DNA from: Paramecium octaurelia
Lineage: Eukaryota; Ciliophora; Oligohymenophorea; Peniculida; Parameciidae
Length of the DNA stretch: 64,000 nucleotides
NCBI GenBank assembly: GCA_905182995.1
Contig: CAJJDP010000004.1
Location: 62,001-126,000 of the forward strand
Direction: 5' to 3'
Position numbers and translations under genes: made by a program. The notes beneath the pieces are model-generated. The model worked only from the letters and a program-made list of their open reading frames with translations, did not search any database and was not told where the DNA came from. Of the stretch, positions 50,574 through 63,000 are shown in pieces (position 1 is the first letter of the stretch; each line of letters starts with the position of its first letter).

Positions 50574-51935
50574 TATTGATAAAGATTATTATAAATTTCA
50601 AATTTTAATCCATACCTTCTATATTTTAAACTCTATTTTCTTCTAATTTATTAATTATTTTTAAATTTATTATTATTCAAATAAACCCGATTAAATATTA
50701 AACAAAGAATATCATTCTCTAAATTGTCTAAAATGGAAGAAAATATTGATTAAAGTCTTTTATGATTTAAATTTAAGACATAAGCATTATATAATTAACT
50801 TTTTTATTAATATCTTTGACTTAGGTAAATGTTATTTTATTAGTATTCAAATCGACACTATCTTTTCAATTTTATCATTATTTTGAAAGACAAGACCAAG
50901 ATTAATGATAATTCTTTTGGATCTTAGATGTTTGATTGAAATTAAGATATTATTCTATAATTTTATAGTTTTTTATATTACATTCTTTAATTTCAAATTT
51001 GTAATATGAAAAATCAGAATTGTTTTAATAATTATTTATGACTGCACTATTTATTTAAATTGATTCTTCCTAAAATATTTTCAATTAAGTTGTAAAATAA
51101 AATGCCTTTTTTTGAAAAAGAAGTATATTATTAAATAGTTAAATCTAAAGTAACATTAAGAATTTTCATGTGTACAACTAAATAATATCTTAATTGTTTA
51201 TCAAAATTTAAGAGTTGACTTCAAAAGGATTATCGAATTCTTCAGAATTAATAGTCATATCAAATTTTTAGATTGCTCAATCCAATCTGAAACATTTAAT
51301 TTTTACTAAAGCGATGATATCCAAAACTACTAAGTGACTGCATGATTCGGATTCATTTATTGCATACTTCATAGTCAAAACTCAGTCAAGGCTTTCAAAA
51401 CTAATGCATTTTTAATAATGTACGAGTTGGTTAAAACAATGAAAAAATTCATATGAGAGCGCTGCGAATGTCAAATTGAATACTCTATATTTTAAGTGTT
51501 GGATTAGCAATAGACTCTGATATAATCAATTGAGGGAACTTAATAATAGATTTATTATATTAAGGAAAATAAATATAATTTTTCAAAAAGATAATGATCA
51601 CTTTACTTGTCAGGACTATTGATTTGAATTTAGAGATAAGATCACAATGCTGAGAATCTTATATCTATTATCAAAGTTTCTTTTTAAAAATTATAAGGTT
51701 CCCTATGTTTTCAATAAGACTCATAATAATATGAATATTAATTAAATAAAGTCATTTTAATTTTGAGTTCTTTAACAATTATCTTTTTTTGTCTCTTTTT
51801 TATTTAATTTAGTGATCAATTCTTCTGTTTAATTAACCAATATATAATTAATTAAATTTAAATGGATATCCAATTATTCTTTTTTTCATTTTATTTATAG
51901 GTATTATATAGAACAAATATAGATCACACTTTTTT
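50574..51935. other. 1.36-kb region without a convincing gene
   Basis: Extremely AT-rich. One short minus-strand tract near 51260-51400 (MKYAINESESCSHLVVLD..., with a possible 20-nt intron) looks coding but would encode only about 30 residues. I regard it as a possible relic. Confidence 0.4.
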
Positions 51936-52298
51936 TCAAACGAGATTGGATTAAACTTTTGGAGAATTTTTTAAAATAGATTTAAAATTGTTTCTTAGAC
52001 GTGAATCAAGGATTGGATTAATCCAATACACATTTGAATGTCCTTTAAGTTTTTCAATAGTTTTAGTTATTTCAATTACCGTTTGCCATGGTTTGTAATT
52101 ACAAACAATTAATTTTTCATTAAATGAGATTTTAGTTTGATCACATTCTATTATGTCAATATTAGGTTCTTCTTCGATTAATACTTTCTAGTGTTGGCTT
52201 AAGGGAGCCATGTATTCTATTTTAAACTTTGGGGAACAATCTATCATAAATTTAAATATAATTTTTAGATCACTCTTATTGATGCTTTTTTTAATCAT
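51936..52298 (-). CDS. Small hypothetical protein, 120 aa
   Basis: A clean single-exon frame runs from MIKKSINKSDLKIIFKFMID to TGA. The amino-acid pattern is balanced, with Trp, Cys, Pro and charged residues spread evenly (NYKPWQTVIEITKTIEKLKG; YWINPILDSRLRNN), unlike the low-complexity translation of flanking DNA, so I consider it a real gene. There is no signal peptide, membrane helix or known motif. It is isolated in the gene-poor part of the window. Confidence 0.6.
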
Positions 52299-53649
52299 AA
52301 TACGTAATATTTACGATATTACACATTTAATCTAGTTAATATGATTTATTAAATGTGATTGCTAATTAAAAAAGTATTAATTACATAAAAAATTAAGAAA
52401 TTCGCTTTTTTATATAAAAATGATTAAATTGTATTCTTCTTATCCGATTTTGCAACTAAAATAGATATCCAAGTATTCAGATTAGCAAGTTAATGCATTT
52501 AAAATATGCATATTAGCTGAAATCAAACTGTTGAAATTTCGACAGATTATATTATCTAAAAAGTGACTTGGAATTGAATATTGTCAATCTACTAGATAGA
52601 TAATCAGAATTATAATATTCTATATTATAGAAGTATCATCAATTATTTTTTACCATCTTATATGTTTCATTAAGGTTGGATGCTAAATTCTAAAAATTTA
52701 AAATTTATACAGAAGGATTTCATTATATAATGCTAACAAATTATTTGAAATATTGAACAAACCTCAACGATAGTCAAAATGAATCTTCAGAAATAATATT
52801 TTAGTCAATCAAATGCCTGAATATTATGTGTTATAATTTATTAATTATAAATAGTTTCAATTTCAATTTTTTTAACTTTGGTATTAATTTTTATCAATTA
52901 AACTTGAATTAAATAAAATAAAATTATATTATTCTTTAAATCCCTTCTAAGCATAACAAAGTACTAATTAAGCAAAGAATTAATGATGATTAATTTTATT
53001 TGAACACATGTTTTGGTTGTTATTTAACCATCGAGAATTTATTATTAACAAGGTTATTAATATAAAATTAAACTTGCTAAATAACATAGCCGATATAAGT
53101 TAGATCCTTCCTAACATTACAAAGTCAATTCTATTTGTATTGTTTCTTATTGAATTTATCATTAACATAGTTCCTTAATTTTATATTAAGTTTAACTTCA
53201 AACCTAACTAGAGTGTCACTCCCTTAATAATGCAATCTAATATATAAATTGCTTCTAGTTTTTTTACAATTAATCATTTATTTTTCAGTTTATATTTTAC
53301 ACTCTGCATTTAGGATTAATTTATAAATACAAGAGTACTCTTAATCTTCACTTTTTTCCATGTTTCAAAAGACGAACATCTTTCCATATTCATGAATACA
53401 CCAGCTCTTTATTATAAATAATTAAACTCATTTTTATTATTATAATTTCAATTTTCTTATAAAGTCTTAAGTAGAAAATGAACTACATATTAGTTATCAG
53501 TTAATATGAGAATTATTTTCTCAATTGCTCTAATAAAAAATTGATCGCAATACAGAATTTCAAATATATAAGTAAAAAAGATATTTATATGAATTCCTAA
53601 AAAACACCATAATTTTGATAAATTTATTGTTTTATGTATTAATGCCTAA
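52299..53649. other. 1.35-kb region without a convincing gene
   Basis: Very AT-rich. Short minus-strand tracts near 53270-53570 (for example MERCSSFETWKKVKIKSTL) look faintly coding but cannot be joined into a gene. It probably includes the terminator of the small cysteine gene and otherwise noncoding or decayed sequence. Confidence 0.4.
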
Positions 53650-54026
53650 TCAATGATGATGATGTCCATGAGCTTTAGGTGTTGGATTTCCAGTTTTAAC
53701 ATAGCCCAAAACTTAAGCTGCCTTCAAATAAGGTGCACCTGAACATTTCTTATCCAAACAGAATTGTACATAATCCTTCTCTTAAATTTTGAAACATGTT
53801 CTATAACATAATTCTAAATGATAATAAATTGTTTGATACTATCTTCCCAATTGTTATCATGAAGGTATTAATGTCTAAGCTTATCCTATATTGTTTATTA
53901 TTAAACTGGATAGTCTGGTTGATCTTCCAGACCATGGAATGATGACAATAAATCAAAGAAATGGATGTGTCCTTTGTGGAAGATTTCAGGATTTTAAGGT
54001 GTATAAGCTGTTGAATTCGATCTCAT
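53650..54026 (-). CDS. Small four-cysteine protein with His-rich tail, 116 aa
   Basis: A 26-nt intron (53814-53839) joins two exons: MRSNSTAYTPQNPEIFHKGH ... DKLCYRTCFKIQ ... VQFCLDKKCSGAPYLK ... KAHGHHHH. Four cysteines are arranged C-x3-C-x11-C-x4-C inside a helical context, similar to but not identical with the twin C-x3-C pattern of small Tim chaperones and other disulfide helical-hairpin proteins of the mitochondrial intermembrane space. There is no signal peptide. The C terminus ends in four His after Gly-His. I infer a mitochondrial intermembrane-space or respiratory-complex role with low confidence; the gene itself is well supported. Confidence 0.65.
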
Positions 54027-54204
54027 AAATAATTATTTAATTTAATATTTTAAAATCGAACCCATTTTCCTACTCCATCAGAATAGTAATACTAAAATCT
54101 TTGAAACATATTGCCATGTTAATATGAGATTGTCTCAATTTTTATATAATTCTTAATATATTGAGTCTCTATTTTATAAGAATTAAATATAATTTTATAT
54201 TTAC

Positions 54205-56169
54205 ATGAAAACTAAGATAGTGTCTTTATTTCTGAAAAGAGAACATTTAATATTACTATCGAAAATGCTACAGATAACAGATAATACAACCGATCAAGAC
54301 ATACAAATTTAAAAAATCGATTCGCAGAACCAAAAATCTGAAAATAGAATTCTAAAAACAGAAAGGTGGCCATAATAAGATTTGGACTACTTTCAGAATA
54401 GTTTTCTGTAAATAACAAATTTAACATTTTCCTTTTTCAAATTTCACTTTCCAGCAAATTCGGCTCTGTAAATAAAAGAACATATAAAATTTATTCATGT
54501 TGTAAAGCAAATCAATTTTGGTGGAGTCACAATTGAAGAAGTCTTTAAATAATAAAGAGTAAACTATTATTTTGTAAAGTAGACTCGTCTCAATCTAGAA
54601 GTAGCCAAAATTACAAAGTCTGTAAAACTTATAGATGAACCAATCATGCCAAAACTTATGAATTCCAAAATAGATCTAGCCTACATTTAAACCATTTAGG
54701 ATAAGTATTTCTTTCCCAAAAACAATGATTTCATGACACCCTACTTGATCCTGAATTTAAAACCCCACATTCCAAAAACAACTGTAAGATATTAAAACAA
54801 AGAACTTTAATAAAGCATTACAAGTTTAGAAGACATTCCACCATTTCAATTCATGAATACCAATCTTATCCAACCAATACTAAACTATGAATCTTTAAAA
54901 AATGGCTTTGAATATAAATTCAATAAACTTCTGTAAAGGAATTCATTAGTCTAATGTACAATTAAAAGATATTCACACAAAATCAAATAATTTGAAATCA
55001 AATCTGAAGATGCTCACATTGAAGATTCCCTCAGAGAAATTAAAAAACTGTTTTATTCCTAAATTAAATAATTATGCGATAATAAAATGCCATCAACTTT
55101 ATTAGATTCTAATCTTAAATTTCTACAACCAAAAAATTGTGAAGATCCTTCTTGTAAATTTACACCTATTTAAACCATTAAAGATTTTGAGTCTCTTTTA
55201 TTCAATCAAATTAAAGAAGAAGAAGAATCTCAAGAAATTGTACTTCATACTAATTTTAATGAATAAACATCCGAAAGAAAACCTCTAGATTTTAGATAAA
55301 CTCCAAAGCTATTATCATTAAACATATCACAAAAATTCCTTTAAGACTCCACAATGAAATAGTTTGAATCATAACAACAGTCTGAAAATGAATCAATTAA
55401 TAAGCTAGAGGCCAGATTAATCAAGCCATCCCTGAAATCATTGGATCTAAAGTAGTCTGAACTCTTAAATTAAAGCACTAATAGGCATCAAAGAAAACTG
55501 CACAATTCAAAACTTCAAGAACAAAATGATAAATCATAATCAAATCATAAGTTTTTCAATATACCCCTTTAAACTATCGAACCTCCGAATCCATAAACTG
55601 AATCATAAGCCACAGAAATTTCTAAATCCATATTTACGAATAGAAACCTTTAATAAAAGTCTTTGGATAGAATTACTTTAAAGCCGATAGCTTATTAAAC
55701 AGCAAGAATGAAAGAAATTAGAGATTCTAATAAAGATAAAAAGGAGACATCTTTTCCGTATATCAAAGAGTCTCTTCCTATTATAGGTTTAAATGTGAAT
55801 GATTCTGAACAATAAAGATTGAAAGAATGTGAGTCCAAATTTTCATAACAAGGTAGCTTATAAAAGAGGATGTAAACTAATGAAAAAGAAGAAAACTCAG
55901 TAAAAGAGATATTATTATTCTAAAAAAAAAATTGTAATCTGAAGAATCAATTGTAACATTAATTGATTTTGCTTACTCGATCTGAGTAAATATTAACCAC
56001 TTTGATGTCAAATGGATAAATTAGAGGAACAGAACTCTATTAATAATTATTATAGCCTATTAAAGTTAATTCTAGTGCTAAATTCTTAACTCCAAAAAGT
56101 AATAATCTAATATCAAGAACGAAATTTAAAAAAATACAACAAGAGAGCAAAATGTTCAGCCTTAAATGA
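54205..56169 (+). CDS. Intronless 654-aa protein of unknown function
   Basis: One exon of 655 codons runs from MKTKIVSLFLKREHLILLSK to LKMFSLK-like end before TGA (56167-56169). The N-terminal third is moderately structured (RWPQQDLDYFQNSFLQITN; FFKFHFPANSALQIKEHIKF), which may be a small globular domain. From residue 200 onward the sequence is strongly Lys/Ser/Gln/Asn-rich and low in complexity (SENESINKLEARLIKPSLKS). Several S/T-P and basic patches (RNLQQKSLDRITLKP) suggest a phosphorylated scaffold. No known domain, membrane helix or signal peptide is seen. A long intronless gene is uncommon in this window, where most genes of this size carry several tiny introns. A later Met (MLQITDNTTDQ) could also serve as start. 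Confidence 0.75.
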
Positions 56170-57054
56170 AATATTAATTTTTATCTTATTTCATCATCTA
56201 TTAATAATTTTAATCATTTCAAACCAGTAAAACAAATTAGTTTAATCTGAATTTTAAATTCCTATATTTATTAGATTAATTTAACTCAACTAATGGAGGG
56301 ATAGAAGATAATCAAATTCAAAAGGATTTTAGTTTCAATGATGGATTCATTATTTTTTTGATAGTCAATTCTTTGTCATACTATCATAAAATATAATTTA
56401 TGAAAGATATATTGTTGTTACTTAATTTAGATTTGTATGAAGAGTTAAAGTATAATATAAATAGATTTGCCAACTCGACACTTAATTAACATTAAATATA
56501 CAAAGAACTTTTTAATTTAGTTAAGATACTTATGTTATTTATCAAATTTTTATAAAAATAAAAAATTTTTTAGTATTAATAAATCTTCTTATAATGTCTT
56601 TTCAAAGATTAATTTTAATAAGAAATAATCCTTATCAGAAACTCTAAACAGAATTTATCAATACTTTAACAAAATTAATCTAAATTCCAAGAAATCTAAT
56701 TTATTTTCAGACTAATTAAGCTTTTGAATCTTCCAGTACTTATAGATTATATTTAAATCTTTCACTTAATAAATTTAAAATTATTTACATAATAAATGAT
56801 AATATAACTAGAATCATTTTCTATATTATGAAATTCAATAATTACTAACGATAGAGAGATATATTCATGCAATGCTATTTTAAACTTTAAAATTTCATCA
56901 ATTGTTTTTGTAGATATTATTATATAAGTTTCAGAGTAGATAAGTTTGAATTCATTTCAGATAACATAGATGTTGATATGACACTACATAAAGAAAAACT
57001 TAATAAATTAACTATATTCTTATAATAAAATTTTCACTTTCATTAATCAAAATT
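56170..57054. other. Convergent intergenic region
   Basis: AT-rich DNA between the ends of two convergent genes. A plus-strand TGA-free frame of 183 codons starts at 56594 but overlaps the end of the helicase gene and has an irregular composition; I do not call it a gene. Terminators of both flanking genes should lie here. Confidence 0.45.
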
Positions 57055-60000
57055 TCATTCTAATTATTAATTTTTATCTAATATATTCTAAGTCTAAACT
57101 TTATAATCTAATTCATTGATTTAATCACATTTATTGTAAATTTGATGACATTTTTTCCGATATTATAAGCGATATTGAAAAAATTCTAACTTTGAAATAT
57201 TTTTAGATTCAAAGGATAGATATTAATTATAATATTAATTTTCTATTTCTTATAACTATTTAAATTAATTTATATTCTTAAAAATAACATCTACTTCTTG
57301 ATTGGTTGATTGATAGAATGTTGAAATTAATTTGCCTCTAATAATCATACAAATACTTATTAGATTTATAAATTAGGATACTTTAAAGTAGGTCGTAAAT
57401 GGATATTCTCCATAAGAAAATTTTGGGATAGTAAAGAAGGTGCTGCCGCTATATTTATGAATCCTATAAGCTCTAAAAATCTTTTTTGTTTGTGTTTTTA
57501 ACATTTCACATTGTGCTTATAATTTAATTTAATATTTTGAATCTTTCTCAAGCAATTTCAGATCTGTTTACTTTTCAAACTCTATGCAGATTAGCTCATT
57601 ATTATTTACTTTAAAGAATTTAGAGACATTTTCATTTTTTAATAAAAATTAAGTTCTTATTTATAGAGGCTAATTCATTACATTGAGTAATTGATCATAT
57701 AATCCTTTATCAAATTTTAGATCTTTATTTTATAAAATTTCACAACTTATCAATTTTATCGTTTCTTAAGAAATCTCATCTAAATTTATAAGCAAAATAT
57801 ATATTAGCTATTATATTTTCTTTTATTTTAATGTAGGATTAAGTTTATTTACATTGATTAATTGATCTAAAATCTTGCCAAGATTCTCTTGATTCTAAAC
57901 AGGAAGCAAAGCTATTTATTGACAATAATTGTTTCCCTTTTTTTCGTTTATTTTATCGAAATAAATAACATACGAATTTGGAATATTTATAAGACATCTA
58001 TCTTTGAAGTTTAGATTTTATCCAACAATATTTTAAAGAAATAAAAAAATTAAATTATAGATTAATTCTTCTACGGTTATCTCATCCTTTGCCATTGATA
58101 AATAATTAAAAAAGCTTAAAGTTGCTTTATCTATCATGTTCCATTGTTTATACAAAGTAAAATTAAGAAATTCAAGATATTTTGAATATTAATTTTCACA
58201 TCCTTAAAGAATTTTATTATTTAAAAAAAGATAAGTAAAATGGTTGCAATTTGAGTGATTCAATAAGATGATAGATTTTATCATTTAGCAATGTAAATCT
58301 GATGAGTTTTGATATTTATTTGCCAATTAATATAACCCTTCATAATTAATACAAAATTTTTAATCTTTAGAATTGCATTTTAGATATGGATTTTTTAATA
58401 ATAATTTTAATAATCCTGATCTTTTATGAAACTCTTAGATTGTTGAATTCTTAAATAATTATTTTGAATGTTTTTAAATTCCGTCAGTAATCATATCTTA
58501 TTTTTTCTTTAATTGTTGTTAAGTATTTTAACCTTTAATGTCCTACTGATAATAATTATGAATTCCAAATTTATCGATAAAATAAATTGAATATTTTGGA
58601 TTAAATTCATCCACACATTTTTTTCTTGCATCATTTAAATCTAATATTATTTGATGTAATTTTTTTGTAATAATTTATACAATGAGTACTCTAGGTGCAA
58701 GAACAAAATTTAATTCAATATCAGCAAAAAATACATTGTTTTCTGATTCTTTTTATTGAATGATTTCTTCAAGAATAATTGATGATCCATGAATTATTAA
58801 TGAGTTCATAAACGGGTGGAGTAAATTATTATTATCTGGTTCTCTAACTTTAAAATAACTAAAAATGCTCCTCTTTATTATTTAGCGATGCTTCTACAAA
58901 TTATCTTAGTTAGAATTAAAGACTCTAATTATTGAATTTAAAGATTCCATTAAACTACCATACTATTTACAATTTATATTCTCTACCCTATTGATTTGTT
59001 GATAAGGTTTATTATATAAAATTTACTCGCAATAAAACAAGATCAAATAAACTGATTAAAATAGTTATATATAATCAGCAATTGGATTTTGAAATTCTAT
59101 TCTTTAAATCAACTCATTGATAATTTAATTATTTAGTTTAGTTTCATTTAGAACACTCCTAAATATTTCTTCACTCAATTAATAGATGAAAATTTGATGC
59201 TTTGTATGATTTATTTCATTTTTTTCAATAGTATCTAAATTTAAAGTAGATTTTCTAAAATACAACCATTATGGAATTTTATAGTTCGCAGTTAATTAAG
59301 TTATTTATTCATCATAATATTGTTCCAGGTGGATAATACAATATTATATATCTAAATAATTTAAAGGTTAGTCAAAATTTAATTCTTCAAATAAGATGCT
59401 GTTTTTTTTGAGACATAAGTTTAAATTCTATTTTGCTCTCTATAATTTAATTAAGAATATATTTTCTAATTAAGGATCTCTGATATCAGTCGATAATATT
59501 GTCTTGTTAAGTTATTCGATAACATTCATCCAATAGCTATATTTCCAACTTTTGAAATCCATAAATAAAGAGCTAACTGATTATGAATTTTCAAAATCTA
59601 ATTAATAAATTACTTTCTTCCAATATCCAAGAAGAATTAGTAAGGAATGAAAATCAGTAACTAAATATTTAGAAGGAATTATATCTTCTTATCTAATCTG
59701 TTAAATTAAGAACTTAGGATCGATCATTTGAAATATCTAATGAAGTGTAAGAGATGCTACTTGTCCTTTTTGTATTTATTTTTCTTTAACTACTTAGTTA
59801 CTTTGGTTCAATGTATTGATTGCAGATTATTATTATGATAAAGGAGATAAGAAGGTGGCAATTTTAGATAAATATTTAATCAAATGATCTTACATGCTAT
59901 ATCTATTGCAAATAAAAATGCATAATTTATAATTTTTAAATTGATTTAATACATCTAACACATAAAGTATCTATGATTAATCTATTGAATCAAGATTTAT

Positions 60001-63000
60001 TAATTAATCATCTGCTTAATCTAAAAACTCAAATTGAATCTAATTTTTTGACTATTTTTCCTGTTAATAATTAGAATTCTTCAATAAAGACTTCTAAAAT
60101 TCAATTGAAAACATTGCTATATATTTAAATAATTTAGTTATTACTGAATCTTAATCTTGAATGCTTTTTAAATTAGAATTTTTGCATTGAATATTTGATT
60201 TTAACGCACATTCTCTTTAAGGATTGATTATAGAATAATCTCCAAAATCTATCTCTTTAATTTCATTTTCATTTTGAAGCTCTTTATATTTTTTTAAATC
60301 AAATTAGAATTCAAAAAGAGAATCTTCTTCAAAATTGAATTAGTCATTTAATTCAAATTAAGAGTTTTCAGATTAGTTTTTTAATTCTATAGGGTTCCTA
60401 TTATTATTTAGATATCTATCTTCTTCTATATCCTTTTAAGACATAATAAATTTTCTAGCTAAATCTTCTACAGTACTTTACTAACAATAATATTTTTATT
60501 TATTTTCAAATTCAATTGTCAACTTTTTTAAAAAAATTGGAAAATATTTATTAATAAATTCTGTTCTAATAGCATCATTTATTTTATCCTTTTACTAATA
60601 AAGAAATTATAAGATTTACTCAAATTCATTTGCCTATTCGTATGAGTCTATTGTTTTTGTAACATCCTTGCATTTTAAAAAGAATTTTGCTGCCTATATA
60701 TAATTTTCTGATTTATAGGCTGCTTCACCTGCCTCTTAAAATAGTTCGAGGCTAGCATATATTTTGAATGCTTAATCATATTATTCACAAAAGTATAAAC
60801 ACTATGCAGCTTATCTAAAATTGAGTGTATCTTAAAACAATTGCGCAGCTTCTTATAATTTAACTTAATACTGTTACTTTAATTCACTTATCTTTTGATT
60901 TTTATCCTTTAACTTAAGATATTGTTATGATTATTATTAAAAAGACAAAATGAGTTAACAACCTTCTGTGGCTAGTCTAAAACCCTTGGCTTTTTTACAC
61001 AAAATTTCCTCTTCAGAAAATTGAAAACATTTTTCAGCTTGTTCATATAATTGTTTTTGAAACATAATTTTGCCTTGTTCCTTCCATTAGAATTTCGATT
61101 TAATCTAAAGATTGGCTTATAAATTTTAATGTTCAAAATTTATTTAGTCAACAATTTCAATTAATTGTAAACTTTTCCAAATTTGTTCAATCCATCTCCT
61201 TTATTAGGGTTTTTCGTCAAAAATATACAAGCACTACCTAGATCTCGTTGTTGCAATATATAGTTGTTTTAGTTCGTTGCATAAGCCACTGTTACTATAA
61301 GTAAACTCATCGTAATATTTTATATATGGTATCATTCTTTTGAATAAGATGTTTCCATTTTTATCATCATACCCAGTAAAATAAGAAGTATAATAATCAA
61401 TTGTTGATTGTCTAGTTAAACTAGTTAAATATGCTTATTTATTCATTTCCTCATCTATAACCTCACATGTTTACAATAACTTCCATTCAGATTCCTTAAT
61501 AATACTATCAGTGAAAAAATTATAAAGAATAACGTTCTCAAACTCCAAGCCTTTCACTTCTTCTATAGATAAAACCTAAATATGCTATAAAAGTTTAGGT
61601 ATATTTTTTTTTTATTCCTTGTTTTTAACAATAATGACAGATCTAAATCCTAATTCTATAGGTTACTTTTATATTTCCTCACTAATTTCAGAGTTATCTA
61701 GTCCTTCGAATAAATAAAATAATAAATCTAAACTTCCATTAACAATAATAGGCTTAACACCTTTGAAATTGGATGATTCCTTCATAAAATCATCAATAGT
61801 TTTTGGAAAATACATTTGAATTAAGGAAACAATTGAGTTGGCTAACTTTAAAATATTAGAATTTGATCTAAAATTTTGATTTAATGTTTTAAGAAATTAT
61901 TCTGTTTAGTAATATTGATATTCTTCCTTTTAATAGATTCTCTTTGATAACTCCTACATTGTTAAAAATCTAAAACCAACTCCTTTAGATATATTCTAAG
62001 CTGTATCACCGCTGTATATTGTTCCAAAAAGTGATACTTTTTCAAATAACAATATCATAGCCTCTGGCAAATCCTAAATTTCATCAATAATCAAATAATG
62101 AATTTATGGCATACATATTTCATCTTATTTTAATTATACTAGGATATGATTAACTACATCTAATAAATCATAGTATCCTTTATCTGCTCTCCACTTTTCA
62201 TATTAAATAAAGATATCATATAAAGTATTGAACTCTTTGTTATTGCTAAACATACTTAAAAATGTGCTCTTCGAAATATAGTGTCCAGGATATTCATGAG
62301 CATTAGAGCATCCTTTAATATAAGAATAAATATATGTCCAAACAAAATGAGGATTTAGTTGAACATTAGAGCATTTCTTCAGCCAAAAATTATTAAGAAA
62401 AAAAGTAAAATCTACTTCCTAATGATTGATCAATTATTTTTGTTCTTCTTTCCGGTTTTATTTTTCAGTTTTATTTTCTATATTTTTCTATTCCTTAAAT
62501 GATTATTATTAAATCAAATCATTCAAATTAATTTCCCCTTCCTAATTTATATCTTACTTCAAAAATAAATTAGTAAATTAATAAGCCATATCTTCTGCAA
62601 AGATATTATAATTATTTAAATTTTGTTAAGATTGATTTTAAGGGAAGTATGGTTTATTTAAATATGAATCAATCCTAAAAATCAACTAGTAGATAGTTAA
62701 AAATAATGGATAATCTTACTAATCATTTTACTAGCCTTAAGTTTGTATATTTGATGGATAAATAACTTGCTATACTCCTTAGGTCCATGATAAATTTTGG
62801 GAATTTTAATAATTTCTTTTTTATTTATTTTTATTTAATTCTGCTTAAACTTAATTATTCAATTTTTCATAATATTTTTTTGCTTAGATAGACAGGATAT
62901 TATTATTACTTATGAATAAACAATTAAAATAGAGGTCATCAATCTCAATTGAAGGATTTTTTTTCTAATGCACTTCTATTCTAAGTTTAAATATATGTTT

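Noticed and set aside
56594..57145. Plus-strand TGA-free frame of 183 codons
   Set aside because: Its composition is irregular and it overlaps the last 91 bases of the well-supported helicase gene on the other strand; with a single stop codon, frames of this length arise by chance in AT-rich DNA.
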